Shown here in pieces: positions 13,301 to 24,370 of a stretch of 64,000 nt of DNA. The stretch spans positions 29,678,363 through 29,742,362 of the forward strand of contig NC_044005.1 in the NCBI RefSeq assembly GCF_900496995.4. Direction: 5' to 3'. Numbering within the stretch: position 1 is the stretch's first letter; every line of letters begins with the position of its first letter. The notes below the pieces were generated by a model. The model worked only from the letters and a program-made list of their open reading frames with translations, was not told where the DNA came from and did no database searches. The translations under genes and the position numbers were made by a program. The stretch comes from Aquila chrysaetos chrysaetos (lineage: Eukaryota > Chordata > Aves > Accipitriformes > Accipitridae).

Positions 13301-13417
13301 AAAGCTGGAACTAGACTTCAAGCTTTCTTCCACATTCAGGCTCAAAAGCTTGGACTTCCGATCACATCTGGTAATGTGGACCATGCTGCTCCCGCGGCAA
13401 AGAAGTCACGAATCTAA
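7072..13417 (+). CDS. BAZ1A: BAZ1A (ACF1), C-terminal part, six exons joined
   Basis: This is the 3' part of the gene for the accessory subunit of the ISWI remodellers ACF and CHRAC, which space nucleosomes in the nucleus. The joined exons are 7072-7319, 7438-7664, 8714-9198, 10298-10443, 12594-12681 and 13227-13417. They total 1385 nt and stay in one frame through every junction, giving 461 residues and a TAA stop. Seen in order: a helical segment before the finger (residues 1-48), a C4HC3 PHD finger (C51, C54, C66, C69, H74, C77, C92, C95), an acidic stretch (about 110-158), a basic Ser/Arg/Lys-rich linker (160-335) and a bromodomain (about 338-440) with a WPF shelf at 359-361 and the acetyl-lysine Asn at 416. 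As I recall it, human BAZ1A is about 1556 aa, so roughly 1100 N-terminal residues (WAC, DDT and WAKZ regions) lie left of the window. Domain order, C-terminus and synteny make the call firm. Confidence 0.97.
7438..7664 (+). CDS. BAZ1A: BAZ1A exon: end of PHD finger and acidic tract
   Basis: The acceptor TTTCTAG ends at 7437 and the donor AAG|GTAAAT begins at 7665. The exon opens with VIPEGDWFCPEC, which supplies the last two PHD ligands. An Arg/Ser-rich patch follows, then about 45 residues dominated by Glu and Asp. Such acidic tracts are common in chromatin remodeller subunits, but no specific partner can be read from the sequence. It ends two bases into a Ser codon. Confidence 0.95.
7665..8713 (+). 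other. BAZ1A: BAZ1A intron
   Basis: It is bounded by GTAAAT and TTTTTGTAG. It contains an A/C-rich low-complexity block at about 7976-8065. I see nothing else. Confidence 0.85.
8714..9198 (+). CDS. BAZ1A: BAZ1A exon: basic linker between PHD and bromodomain
   Basis: The acceptor TTTTTGTAG ends at 8713 and the donor ACAG|GTTAGA begins at 9199. The exon encodes about 161 residues rich in Ser, Arg and Lys, with three GR(P/K) motifs: KQGRPQV near its start, RRRGRKS in the middle and RRGRKR near its end. These resemble AT-hook cores. The stretch VFVELLGPRRRRRGRKS is the best-conserved part relative to the human protein as I recall it; the rest is clearly divergent, as expected of a disordered linker. 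Confidence 0.94.
9199..10297 (+). other. BAZ1A: BAZ1A intron
   Basis: It is bounded by GTTAGA and TTTTTTTCAG, with a T/G-rich tract at about 10200-10290. No other feature is recognised. Confidence 0.85.
10298..10443 (+). CDS. BAZ1A: BAZ1A exon: start of bromodomain
   Basis: The acceptor TTTTTTTCAG ends at 10297 and the donor CAG|GTAACC begins at 10444. The exon encodes helix Z of the bromodomain, from HELSAFEQLV to the WPF shelf and KLVSKIQ. It ends in phase 0, so the next exon begins cleanly with VPDYYDII, the ZA-loop motif of the family. Confidence 0.96.
10444..12593 (+). other. BAZ1A: BAZ1A intron
   Basis: It separates the helix Z and ZA-loop exons of the bromodomain. It contains an (A/C)-rich AAAC simple repeat at about 10688-10735 and an A10G12 block at 11848-11869. 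No gene is seen. Confidence 0.85.
10688..10735. repeat. AAAC simple repeat
   Basis: A run of CAAA units degenerates into ACCAAAAC units. It is a microsatellite inside a BAZ1A intron. Confidence 0.85.
12594..12681 (+). CDS. BAZ1A: BAZ1A exon: bromodomain ZA loop and helix A
   Basis: The acceptor TTCTTTAAG ends at 12593 and the donor CAT|GTAAGT begins at 12682. The 88-nt exon encodes VPDYYDIIKKPIALNIIREK and the nine residues after it. This is the classical P-x-Y-x-x-x-I-x-x-P pattern of bromodomains. It leaves a single T that completes a Ser codon in the last exon. Confidence 0.96.
12682..13226 (+). other. BAZ1A: BAZ1A intron
   Basis: It is bounded by GTAAGT and TTTACTAG. It holds T/G-rich low-complexity sequence at about 12783-12830 and nothing else that I recognise. 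Confidence 0.85.
13227..13417 (+). CDS. BAZ1A: BAZ1A last coding exon: helices B and C, C-terminus
   Basis: The acceptor TTTACTAG ends at 13226 and the TAA stop is at 13415-13417. The exon encodes the NCFEYN motif, whose final Asn (residue 416 of the joined fragment) is the acetyl-lysine ligand. The closing helix and a basic tail AAKKSRI follow. The tail end agrees with the human C-terminus as I recall it, so the stop is the normal one. Confidence 0.97.
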
Positions 13418-14250
13418 CCTCTGCCTTTCAAAGGATTTTTTTGAGGGAATCTGTTATGTTCATTAAAATGAAATGTTAAATCACGCAGTCGTCATACCTG
13501 TATAAAGCAATAACAACTGTTTAACCACCTTGAAGTGTGGCCTGCACTATATTCTCAATGTAATATTAAGCACTCAGGAGAACGTAGGAAAGATTACCTT
13601 TGCTACAGTTTTATTCAGTGTCTAATAATTTTGATAGATGTACTGGATACAGTACTGGTTTACAGAGGTTTTGTACATTTTTAATACATTCATGTGTCCA
13701 AATATCTTCCAGAAGTACCTTGTTTTTTCCTGCACCAAATGACCTTGTTTCATCCTCTAGATTTTGTAGGAGCTGTGGTATTGAGGGCTTTATCAACTCA
13801 GATAAAATCTTCTGCTGTAGCACAGTTGAAGAAACTGTGTGTATGTTTAAACTTGTTTGAGCGTATCTTCTCAACACTACACATGAATGAGTACAACTGC
13901 ATATCTTTTAAGTACTGTACCAGTGCTGGCTGAAGGTATTCAGTCTGAGTTTATTAAGTAGATATTTATTTAGCATTCAAAGTAATTTGTGAATTTGTTT
14001 TGTATTTATAAAATTTGTACTTGGGGATTAAAAACAAAACAAAAAAAAAGAGTTCCATAACTTTTTTAATTTCTCCCCCCTCCCCCTTTTTTTTTGTTTT
14101 GTTTATTCCCCTCTAACTTGATGATCAATCAATAAATACCTTCCCATGTCCCTGGCAGTTCTTCTAGCAATGAGTAAATTTACAGGACTGTACTATAAGT
14201 TTCTACGTACAACTTTGGAAGTGTACAAATAAAATGACACATTTTTCAAA
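13418..14250 (+). other. BAZ1A: BAZ1A 3'UTR
   Basis: AT-rich, non-coding sequence directly follows the BAZ1A stop. It holds candidate poly(A) signals AATAAA at 14131-14136 and 14228-14233. The 3' boundary is inferred from the last signal plus 15-20 nt. Short open frames inside it are shadows without family resemblance. Confidence 0.75.
14228..14233 (+). terminator. BAZ1A: Candidate BAZ1A poly(A) signal
   Basis: A canonical AATAAA lies about 810 nt after the stop and is followed by a T-rich stretch. A second AATAAA at 14131-14136 is an upstream alternative. Which one is used cannot be decided without transcript ends. Confidence 0.55.
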
Positions 14251-14975
14251 GTATTTTGAGTTTCTGGCACTTCCTTTTGAGTTGTACTGCTACACCATCT
14301 TCCCCATAAACTTGCTAGGACAAGTTGCTGGAGAGAACACAGCAGAATTTGGTTTCAATGCGAGTACCCCAACCAGCATTTTTGGCAGCTGCAGCCAGTG
14401 TAGTACGTGGTCTCTGAGTGATGCAAATGTTCATCAGTATGTAGGGAGTAACATAAGAAGTATGTGTGTAAGTTGTATTATTCTTTAATTAGGATCTTTA
14501 TTCTAACAGTGTCAAACCTCATAGCTTTGTTTAGCTGACCAGCAACTTCTTTAAACCCCCTTTACTATCCTCGATAGTTTTACCTTCAGTATTTATTAAT
14601 TTAAATGTATTAAACTCAGTTTGAGTCAATAGCTTTAAAACCTTTTTAAAATCAGTTTTGCCCACCCGGATGTATGCAATACTCTGAGAAGACAGCATGG
14701 GGCAGAAGTTTGGGGGTAGGGGTGAAGAGGGCAGGAGAAACTGAAACATGCGGCTTGCTGCTGCAGCAACTTTTCTCCCCGTGTTTGTGCTAGCTTATGT
14801 TGTAGCATTCAGACCTGTATATGGTACAGACCTGAACAATTACTTGCTATGTACTTGTGGGTTTTCTTTGCTGCTGTAGTGCTTACCTTGCCTTAGAGGT
14901 GGCAAGAATGGGCATTCTCTTGAGCCTAAGGAACAGGTGGTAATAGATAGGAGAGTGATCAGATTGAAGTGTTTG

Positions 14976-14980
<5 letters not shown>

Positions 14981-15009
<29 letters not shown>
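14981..15009. repeat. Poly(A) run, 29 bp
   Basis: It is an uninterrupted run of A. It may be a microsatellite or the tail of an old retroposon inserted on the + strand, but no retroposon body is recognisable to its left. Confidence 0.8.
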
Positions 15010-15011
<2 letters not shown>

Positions 15012-18000
15012 ATGAGAACAGTGGGAGATATTGTTAGAAATGTCTGTTAATACTTCAGAGTTCCTATGCAAGCTTTTCCTTGTTCAGAGCTGACATCTCT
15101 CCTGTCCAGATCAAAGACACACTTCTTGTTCCCACCACAGAATGCTAAATTCCATAAGGAATGTGAGCAGCAGCAGACTTCTTTGCAGGGTGTAGGTTGT
15201 ACGTGATATCCCTGCATCTGTCTACTCCCAAGAGGATGTGAACATCCTGACTAGCAGGTTGTACAAACAGTTGTGCAAGTTCTTGTTCACATGAATAGTC
15301 CCCATTGACTTAAATGTGAATACTTTTGGGGGGGGGGGGGGGCACAAGTGAACTGAACAAGTCCATCTGTGGCAGATGCAATTTAAATTTTTACTGTCCC
15401 CAACCTACTCCCAGCTGTCCATTCCTATCGTTCTTTCTCCAAGGTTATTTCCTTCAAGAGCTTTCCCTCAGCAACACAACTATCATTTTGAGTTTGGGTA
15501 GAGCAGGCGGGAACAGTTTAACCCAGATCTCTGCTTGTGACAGTGGTGTTCGTATGCTTCTGCTATGAGCTAAGTTATCAATTGTCATTAAGTTTGCAAG
15601 GCTAAGGCCTTTCTTAGACACGCTGGAGGTGAAACACAAAAAAGTGCCCGCTTCTCCTTTGAGCAGCTGTACTTAAAATATTCACATATGCTGCATGTGC
15701 AGTGCAGATCTGACTGTCTTTGGCTCTACTGGTGCTCACAGGGCATGAGCCAAGCCCTCTATTCCTGGCGGTAGCTGCCCGAGTTGGTACTTTCATTGCA
15801 GTTTTTTCAAACTTCAGCTATGCTTTTTCTGAGTTACGTTAAGATGACTTTTTATGGCTGTTTTTTTCTCCCCATGCATACCCCTTTGGAAAAAGGGGAA
15901 TTGCTTCCTATCTCCCTCCTTGTCTTAGGGGCTGAGATATTCATGCTCCTTGTCCACCTTTCCCCCCGAAACAAACCCACATCTTACCATGATCAGCTGT
16001 CCTGTGTGCTGTTACCACCAGGGTAAGGGATGTGCAGTATCTGCAGGGAGCTCCAAGCCAAAGTTTCACAAAGGTGCAGAAATGGGATAGGGTCAACGGC
16101 TTCATCTCGGATTCGGAGGCCCTGACTAATCAGGCTGTACCAGACTCCTCAGGAAGACAGGCAGTAGGCTTCTTTGAGTGCCAAATCCAGTGTCTGTCCT
16201 CCAAGCAGCGTTTTGACAAGATCCAATAATGAAAGTCTTTCCCTTCCTGATAACTCCAACATATCTTAGCCCTGGCAGGTAGCCAGAGACTGCTACACCA
16301 GCTGTTTTTCCTGCTGTGCAAATTCTGACCCTTTCATTCATGTCAGGCCTAGGAATTACTGAGTAACCACCCTTAGGCAATTTCTTCTGATGCTTTTTGT
16401 ATGTGACTCTCATAACCATGGGGCCAGTTCCTTTGGAGGAATTGGGCTCCAACCCAAAGGACTCTTTCTTACAGGAAATCTCAACGTTTCCTCAATGACA
16501 ACTTGCTCACCCCCTGGCCACCACAGACTGCCAAAGATGCAGAAGACAAATCCCTACAGTGGCTGCTGTTGGTGGAAGCTGTCCTTCCTACCCAAGCAGG
16601 ATGAGGTCAGAAGGAGAAGGCCTGTTCAAATGCTGGATGTAGCCTTGTGTGGTGGTTGCAGTCAAGCTGATACTGGCTGTTCGTGCTTAGGTGTCAGCTG
16701 GCAGCACCAGTGTAGCGAAGTTGTTGTGCCAGGTCCCTTCACCTGTATTAGGAGGCAGGTGATCACCTTGACTGGCATATCCAGTGTCAGAGTCACCTGC
16801 TGGAAGTTTAACTTCTGAACACCTTTAATGATGCTGGAAAGCTTGAGTTGCTTTGGTCTGGCAGACCGTGTGACAGATGTGAGCCAGCACCCTTTTTTGT
16901 GAACGGTTTGGGCTGGGGCCAACACCCCTACGCCCAGTGTTGGATGGCTCTTGTGTGGAGGGTGAAATTTTAAGTATTGTAGGAGACAGCACATAAATGT
17001 TAGTATTAGCAGTAAAGGGAGATGACCTTAGCATAATCTTAGCAAATATGTGCATTAGAGACCAGCAAGCAGCAGCCGAAAATCAGCCTGAACTTACATG
17101 TATAATTATTCGGAGGCAGAGCTGGTCGGACCCTGAACAGCCCAACTTGCTGCCCCACAACCAAGCCATCTCCGAAACTATCACAGTCCAGAAGTGGAGA
17201 TTCTGCTACGGATGTCCGCAGGGAGCAAATCTCTAGGGACACTAGATCACACTAGAGTCCTGCCCAACATCATCTTGCTGCTGGACTGGTAATCTAGTAC
17301 TTTAGGATTTAGGAGATTACACATGTGGTTTACGATTTTTGAATCATTGATGTAACCGCTGAATTAACCCTTACCCTGCAACAATCTTGTATCTTCTAAA
17401 CTTTATCTGCTTGTATTCAAATAAGTAATATCTAACAGTGGTCACGTTGCCTAGTGTGGATCACCATCATAACTGATTGCAACAATTCCAGCTAACACTT
17501 CTTGAGGCTACCAAGGACTATTTCTAGCCTGCAAAAGCCTTCTCACTCTAAAAAAAATTGCCAGTGTCCAGATGACTGCAGGTAGTTTTCTGCACAGCAT
17601 TTGGCTCGCCTGCTGTAACTCCAGGAGATCTCTCCCCTGCGCTGTTAAACTGCCGCCTTGATCTTCACAGCAGTGACTTCTTGGGCTAGTTCTGCAGAGG
17701 TGCTCCTTGTGCTTTACCCATCTTGCTGTAAGGGGATATTCTGAGATTTCTCAGCCTGCTACCATCGGACCAAGTGATGTCTTCTTTCTCCTGCCCTTCA
17801 TCAGCAACCTACTCCCCTTAATTTGGTGCTTCCTTAAACAGCGCTCTGTTAAAACTTTGCCTTTAAGTGCTCCATTGTACGTATGTCCAGGATCAGGCCT
17901 GTAGAACAACCCCTCTTGGAGAATCTCCAGTTACCACCAATAAGAAAGTTTCCCGTTTTGGGGCACTCAGGTTTGAAGATGTTGGATTAAGTCCAATGCA

Positions 18001-18774
18001 AAAGGTAAAATGACTTGTGCTGCAGATCAAAAGAATTATGAAGATGGATAAGGAAAGCCATCACCTTGTTTCACATCTGTTTCCTAATAGGGATGCTGAA
18101 GTAGCACCATCCCTAAAAAGTGTCAATGTATGTGTGTACACTTGGGCAAAGTTTTGTATTTTTAACTGCTGTAAGCCGCTGACTATTAAAATAATGGTTC
18201 TCATTCACGAATGTTGTACTTTTATGTCTTTAAAAGGTTCATCTCCAGTATCTGGTAAAACTGTGATTTACTAGGCCACGAGTGGTGCTGGGAGCAAAGC
18301 CCAGCTTCCTCCTGCCTCCCCCCGCTCCCAGCAGCATCCACTTGCCTGAGCTTCGGTGACAACATGTGGCTGGGTCCACGTTTAAACTTGATTTTATTTT
18401 TTAAGTAATCAAACAAATCTGATCTGCTGTTGGTGAAACGCTCCACCCTCGGCCACGTACCCGCAGCTGCATTCTGGCAAACAGATACTTTTCCCAACCA
18501 GTGCTTTTTAATATTTGGACTGCATTAAAATGCTAAACATCAATATGAACTACACCTGAAATGTTTCCAGTGGTAGAAGGCTGCAGGCTGCATATGTCTT
18601 CCAAAAAGTGCACTGAGGCCAACTTTGGGTTTGTTTCTCTACTGTAATATATCAATTTCCTGGATTTGTAGGGCTTCTTTTCTGGAAAAGTGCTGAAACT
18701 AATTTTAAATTACTCTTTTTTTAGGTGCAACTCCATCTTTAAAATTTTTTAGGTATGAAAGAAGGGAAAAACAA

Positions 18775-18960
18775 ATGTTCTCTGGGCCTGCAAGCAGAGG
18801 AGCGTATCAGACGCTGCCTTGCGAGAGGCTGTGGGTATGGCAGGAGGCTGGCGGGGCGGGAGGCGCTCGGCCCCACGCGAGATCCCCTCACCCTTTGCCA
18901 GAGCGGGGAGAAGGCAGCAAGCACCGGCGCTCTGCCTGCGCCCTCCCCGCTGCTCGCAGA
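18775..18960. promoter_or_regulatory. Small GC/CpG-rich patch
   Basis: About 190 bp of sharply raised GC and CpG density, with GGGGCGGG and several CGC/GCG runs, sits in otherwise AT-rich intergenic DNA. It could be a weak promoter, an enhancer or a compositional accident. No transcript is evident. Confidence 0.35.
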
Positions 18961-21900
18961 GTACATCCAGCTGTTCAGGTCACTCGCTTTTGATGATAGA
19001 AATGTTTGATTGGGCCAAGTTTCCTACAAGGATGTTACGTGACAGCATACTCTCCAAAGCGCTGGCCGCTGCCCACAGAAGATCAGCTTTCACTTATTCT
19101 TCTCTACAGTCGTTCGCCTTTCCTTTCTTAGGTTTGCTTCAAAGAACCACAAAAGAAAGGGTCTTTATTCGAGTCATGGAGCGCCGCTGCGCTAGCATTG
19201 TGTCGCAGCGCAGAGTTACTCTGGCACTGTGTACAGCCTGGTTTAACAGTGCCATGTGGAAGAACTGAAAATGGCACGCTTGTGCCATAATTTCCCTTGT
19301 AACAAAGTTGTCTCGTAGAGGATATTCCTGCTCTGCTAGCGTAATACGCAGTCCAACTTGAGTTTTGTCAGTTTGCTATTCTTAGCTTACCAACTTACTT
19401 CGGCTTTATATAGCTATTTCCTAGATTAACAGTCCTATAAGAATGTATATAATAATCGATGTGCTTTCCAATTTTCCTTCTCCGAGCGCCTTACAGATTA
19501 AATTAGTTTGGAGAGGAAAGGACTTTGAAGAGACAGGCTGTGCTGTGGCTTGGCTGCTGTGAATCATGTGTTCGAAATGGCAGAAATGTGAGCCAGGATG
19601 CTGAAACGTTTGGGTTTTGGATGGCAGTTCTACATTTGATTCTGGGCAGCGTGGGGATTTGCCTGTGGGATCAGGGCTTCATAGTTGCCTTTCGCGAGCA
19701 TTCCTGTGCAGATCCCACCATCAGTCACATGCTGGGCTCTGCAGTCCTGGCACCACTCGAGAAGACTGCTGTCACTGGAGGACACTTTCACACTGACCGA
19801 CAGGTTCCGCGATCCAGCAACGGTTATAAATAAATATTCCTGTGCCCCAGTCATCCTAAAGCCCATCCTCAACCACCAGAAAGTGATCTCAACTCGTGTA
19901 TTTAGCATGTTAGGATTAGCTAATGTTTTATTTTTAGATTGCTATCTGACAAAGAAAAACTTAGCAGTTTTCAGAGGCAAGATCAACTTTTTAAGCAACA
20001 TACTTTGTGAGGTGGCTTTGCAATGCTTGAGTAGGTTTAGTCTGTGCATCTTTTGTTTCCATCGTTGTCCATTTTTGCTTCAAAGAGGTTTCTTAGAACT
20101 GGTCCTCGGGTTCAACCTTCATCAAACAGAATTTCCTTCCATTCTGATGCAATGCTGCAAACTGAGTCCTAGGTCTGTCTAGAGCAATTTTAATAGTATT
20201 AAAACTTCAGAACCAAAAGTGTCTGTCCTCCTTTTTGTCTGGCCTTTGCAAGTTCCAATCTAAACAGGCTGTATGAATTAATCTCCCCTGTCTTGGCACT
20301 TTTGTGGTGGCCTCCTCCATCTCCTGGAGAGGATTTGATCCTTTCCTGGTGATTATTTTTTGTATTGCAAAGATGTCTCCTTAAACCAGACCTAAAATAT
20401 CATAGAAGTGCTGATCATGATTAGAAACCGTCCATTTCCAAGGACCTTATTCCAGCGCGGTGATATAACCCCAGTAGAAGGGGAAGCACGGAGCGATGAA
20501 CGTTATTAGCAGAATCAGCCCAAGGCTGCAAGAGTTGGGATTAGTGCCCCAAATCTGTGTGCAATCTGTGTACAGTGCTGCTCTGCACTTGTCCAGCCAC
20601 AGGAAAACAAGGATTCCTTGTCCCACCAGGAACCCTGGCTGTCTCAGGGGAGTCCACGTTTTGGGGGGCTCGTCTGTAAAGAAGAGCGTAAAAAAGTTGA
20701 ATCGTATTCCTTACGTGCCAGCTAGCCCCAGCATCTTGAAGGTCTGCATGCATCTGTCCAGAAGGGAAAGAGCTTTCTGAAATCATTGCCGCCTTTTCCT
20801 GGAGGTGCACCAGTTTAAATTGTGCCATCTGCTGAGACGTCTGACCGCATCCCAACTTTTGGCAGCCATCCTCCTGCAAACCAGGCTGAAGCCATTCAAG
20901 AAATTACCCCTTCCAGCTGTCCTGCTCCTCTGCTGAGAGGAGTCCCTGTTCTGTGGCTGAACAAGTTTTCAGAAACCTAAACAAGATGAAACCGCTGTTG
21001 GGAAAGTTGTAGATGTGGACTTTATCTTGGTGACACTAGTGTTGTCCTTACTCCTTCTGTGTGTAAGTTTTATTATATTTATGTACTAAATTTTACATGC
21101 TGCGAGCAAGCGAAGGACCAACCGTTGAGCCACAGCACAGAGTAAGATAACAGACCACATTTTTATCTCCATTCTGATTTTAAAAAGAAACAAAAAATTT
21201 CTGCTTCTGTGCTGTGGCAAGTCTATTGACATCCTAGTGTAAGAGGCAGCAGAACTGGACTTCCTAAGCTTGGAGGGAGAAACTTGGAGACTGCCAATAT
21301 AAGGACTATCACTCAATTTATAAGAAATGGGAGAAAGAGCAAAAATTGTTGAATGCTGCTGAGGCATGTGCATAGCAAAAGGACACTGCAGCAGTAAGAG
21401 ACGCATGGCTTGAGCAAGGTGTACAACAGTGCTGAACACCCACTGTAATAACAGACAACTTTCTTCTGGTGGCAAAGGCAGGGAATTTTTGCCATAAACT
21501 TGAAGAGGTTAGCAAGGGGTGAAATTGCTATTGAAGAAGCACCTCCTGGGACCATTGCATTCATTAACATCCCCCACTAACCTTAGGCATCCCAGTTTTA
21601 TAGCTCTGCTAGAAACTCCTGACTGAAACCAGCAAAACTATTAAAGGCACCTCCTCTACGTTACTCATATGCGTGTCCTGGAATAGTGCCGGGAAGGAGT
21701 GTGAGGCTGTTGGGTTCATCTGCAGCTGTGAGTGGATGCCGTGGGCTGGGGGAATGGTGCTTAAATAGGACGCAGGCATGACTTCCCAGGCACTACCCTC
21801 CTCTGTGCAGCAGCTCCTTTGCTGCGGACACAGACAGCAAGAATAACGTATTTCAAACTAAAAGCAGTGTACTTCAGCTGAAAACAAGCTGGCAGTACCA

Positions 21901-22629
21901 GAAAACGTTTTGCTTTTTCTACATACTGGTTTCACAGCTGGCATGCTTTTAGTGCAAGAGATCTTCACTTTTAGGGGACTCTGCCATTAGCTCATTTCAT
22001 AGGAAAAAGTTACATATACAAAACAAGAACACAAAGGGAATGGGTTATCCAGAAGAGGTTTTACCAGGTGACCGTACATCTAGCAAATTACACCATTGCT
22101 TTTTGGCTGCTTGAAGAACATTTCTGGACTTTTATCAGAAAAATTAAATAATAAAATCTATACCTTGTTTAATGTTACAGCCTATTTTTCCAAAGCACTC
22201 TGGCAGTTCTTCCCCTAATCCACTTACTTACCCAGCGTATAGGTCAGCTATATACACCTGGTTTTCTAAAGGTCACTTTGGCTCCCTTCTTGCCGTTTCA
22301 CTGTAGTAAGCATTATTCTGTGATGCACAGCAACTACTGTGCTCCCAGAAAATCACGCTCCTTTTTACATTTCCTCTCTTTAGATAGGATTTACCATATT
22401 GCATCCATGTCTGCTATATAGCTGGAGTTCTGCCTCACTGTATGTACAGATATATGTGTGTCTCGGACACACTGGTAGTTGGAGATAACAGCCAACATCA
22501 AACTCCTCAAACTCAGTGTTGTCAGAGGATGCTTATTGAGAAGGAAAGTCTGACTTTGCTGTTTGCTTGAAACAGAGGTTTCAAGAAAATAATTGTTCTG
22601 CCTGACCTACATTTCCTTCCTTAGGAGGA

Positions 22630-22825
22630 AGGATGGTCTAGGGTTTAAAGGAGGGACGGGGATCCAAGCCTCCATGCTCTGTGCCTGGGCTCACCACAGC
22701 CTTCCTGGGTGACCCCGGGCAACCCATCGAACACGATAAATAATACTCATCAGACAGGGATACTTCATTAGCAGTTTTAATAAAAAGCCTTGAGACCTTG
22801 GAATAAAGATGCTACAGGTAGAAGT
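22630..22825 (+). repeat. MIR-like (CORE-type) SINE
   Basis: Read on the + strand it follows the full MIR order: GATGGTCTAGGGTTTAAAGG, then a segment ending GTGCCTGGGCTC, then GGGTGACCCCGGGCAA (usually TGTGACCTTGGGCAA), ATAAATAATACTCATC, and finally CTTGAGACCTTGGAATAAAG and a GCTACA end. This is the longest and clearest SINE copy in the window, though diverged. Confidence 0.75.
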
Positions 22826-23380
22826 AAAAAAAAAAAAAAAAAGACCGTCTTTACCATGGAAGTGAAAGTTGTCTGAAAAAAAAAGTGAATAAACTGAATA
22901 ATTGATAATGGTCAGTGGCTGATCTTGTAAATCCATCCTTACCTGAGGTTATGCTGTAAGTTTATCTCAGCTGTGAACAAGAGGCAGCAAGAAGAGAGAC
23001 TTGGGAAGAAACTGCTCATGGGGAAAATGCCTTTTGCAGGGCTTACAGGAATTTATGAAGGCTAGCAGGGTAAATAGTAGTTACTTTTTCTAGTGCTATA
23101 AATGTGCAAACCTTTGTGAACGTCGAATATGTGCTAATTACGTAAAAGTAATTTTTATCTTCTGTTTTTATTAAGGCTGAGCAAAGTTTCCCTGTATTTT
23201 TAGACCCCAGGGGAGTTTTTTGTTGCGTGTAGCCATTTTTCTGCCATTAGTTTCCACATTTCTCTCATAGGAGGAATTTTTATTTCCTTTTTTGCTGTGT
23301 TTAAATACCATCCCTAAAACGACGTCATCACAAGACATTTTAATTAAATCTCTCTTCCGTTGTCCATCGCCCAACGACAG

Positions 23381-24370
23381 GCCGGCGGTTGCCCGGCGTT
23401 GTGATTCACGGGCACGCGTGACTTACCAGCACGGCGCCGAGCGCCGCGGCGGGGGCGGCGGGAATTCCACCCTGCCCCAACAGCCCACGTGCCGCTCGCG
23501 GCTCCTCGAGCATCCGCGCCGGCCGCCCGTGCCGCCTCACGCCGCCGCCGCTTCCGCCCGCCTCCTCCGCCTGCTCGCCTGGCGCGGGGCCGTGAGGTGA
23601 CCTCGGCCAGGGAACGCGGCGGCCGAAGAGCTTCCCAAGGGAGAAAAAAAAGGGGGGGGGGGGGGTGCTTTTCTTCAGCCACGTCGCTGCACAGTCAGAA
23701 AAGCAGCTCCACTCGGCAGGGAGAGGGGCTGCCTGAACCAACCCCGCTATCGCAGCGCTCGGGCCGGCATCGCGCCTCGAGGGAATCTCAGCCCACCTCT
23801 TACAGCCGCGTCTCGCTGCTGCAGCGAGAGGGTCGGCGGGGAGGACCCCTGCAGCCCCGGCTGGCGGCTGGGGAAGGCGCTGGGGCGGGCGGGCAGCCCC
23901 CCCCCGCCGGGGGCGGCAGCTGGCGGGCAGCACCCGGGGGGCCGCGCTGGGGCTGCCGAGCATGGCGGGAGCGGGGCGGCCGCCCGGACCGTGACTCAGC
24001 CGGAGGAATGTCCTGGCACGGGAGGCCGGGGCGCCCGGCGAGGGTGACGCAACGGGCACGGCTCGCTCCCGTCTCCGCGGCGGGCGGAGGCCGGCAGGCA
24101 TGGCCAGGCTCCTTCGGGAACGGCGGCCAGCACCCAGCTCGTCCTCGGCCCTGCCCGGGCCGTTAAGAAGCTGACCGATAGCTTGGAGCCCCGGAGGGAT
24201 CTGGGGACCAGAGCGGTGCAAGAGGCTGCTTAAGCCGGCAGAAGTGGCCCCGCCAGGGAGGGTGGAGCCGCAGCTTCCCTGAGGGGGGATCCGCCTCCGG
24301 GTCCGACCGCAGGGCCTGCCCCTCGCTGCGCGCCCAGGATTAGCGCCCGTGGGGGGCACCGCGAGTCTTG
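23381..24370. promoter_or_regulatory. Isolated CpG island with no recognised gene
   Basis: About 1 kb of very high GC and CpG density lies about 9 kb from the BAZ1A 3' end and 4 kb from CFL2. It contains GC boxes, an E-box CACGTG (23486-23491) and a TGACTCA AP-1 type site (23992-23998). A CRE-like CGACGTCA (23320-23327) lies just left of it. A consensus splice donor CTG|GTAAGT is present on the - strand at 23427/23426. The long open frames here lack stops because of base composition. An unannotated promoter, perhaps of a - strand non-coding RNA, is the simplest reading. Confidence 0.6.

Larger units (their letters stand above)
14251..23380. other. Intergenic DNA, no gene recognised
   Basis: This stretch follows the end of BAZ1A. 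It contains an A29 run (14981-15009), a G15 run (15328-15342), a small GC-rich patch (about 18775-18960) and a MIR-like SINE (about 22630-22825). Between 16.1 and 21.5 kb there are several open frames of 100-165 codons on both strands. They show no domains, no splice context and no resemblance to known proteins, so they are not annotated as genes. Confidence 0.6.

Noticed and set aside
13600-13933. Open frames on both strands in the BAZ1A 3'UTR
   Set aside because: They are mutually overlapping short frames in untranslated sequence, with no conserved features.
16126-16452. 108-codon - strand open frame that looks protein-like in composition
   Set aside because: I could not match it to any family. 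It has no evident promoter or poly(A) context, and several equally long frames overlap it on the other strand.
20390-20470. Possible second CR1 end (TATCATAGAAGTG)
   Set aside because: Only the ATCATAGAA string matches. The following sequence does not follow the CR1 consensus.
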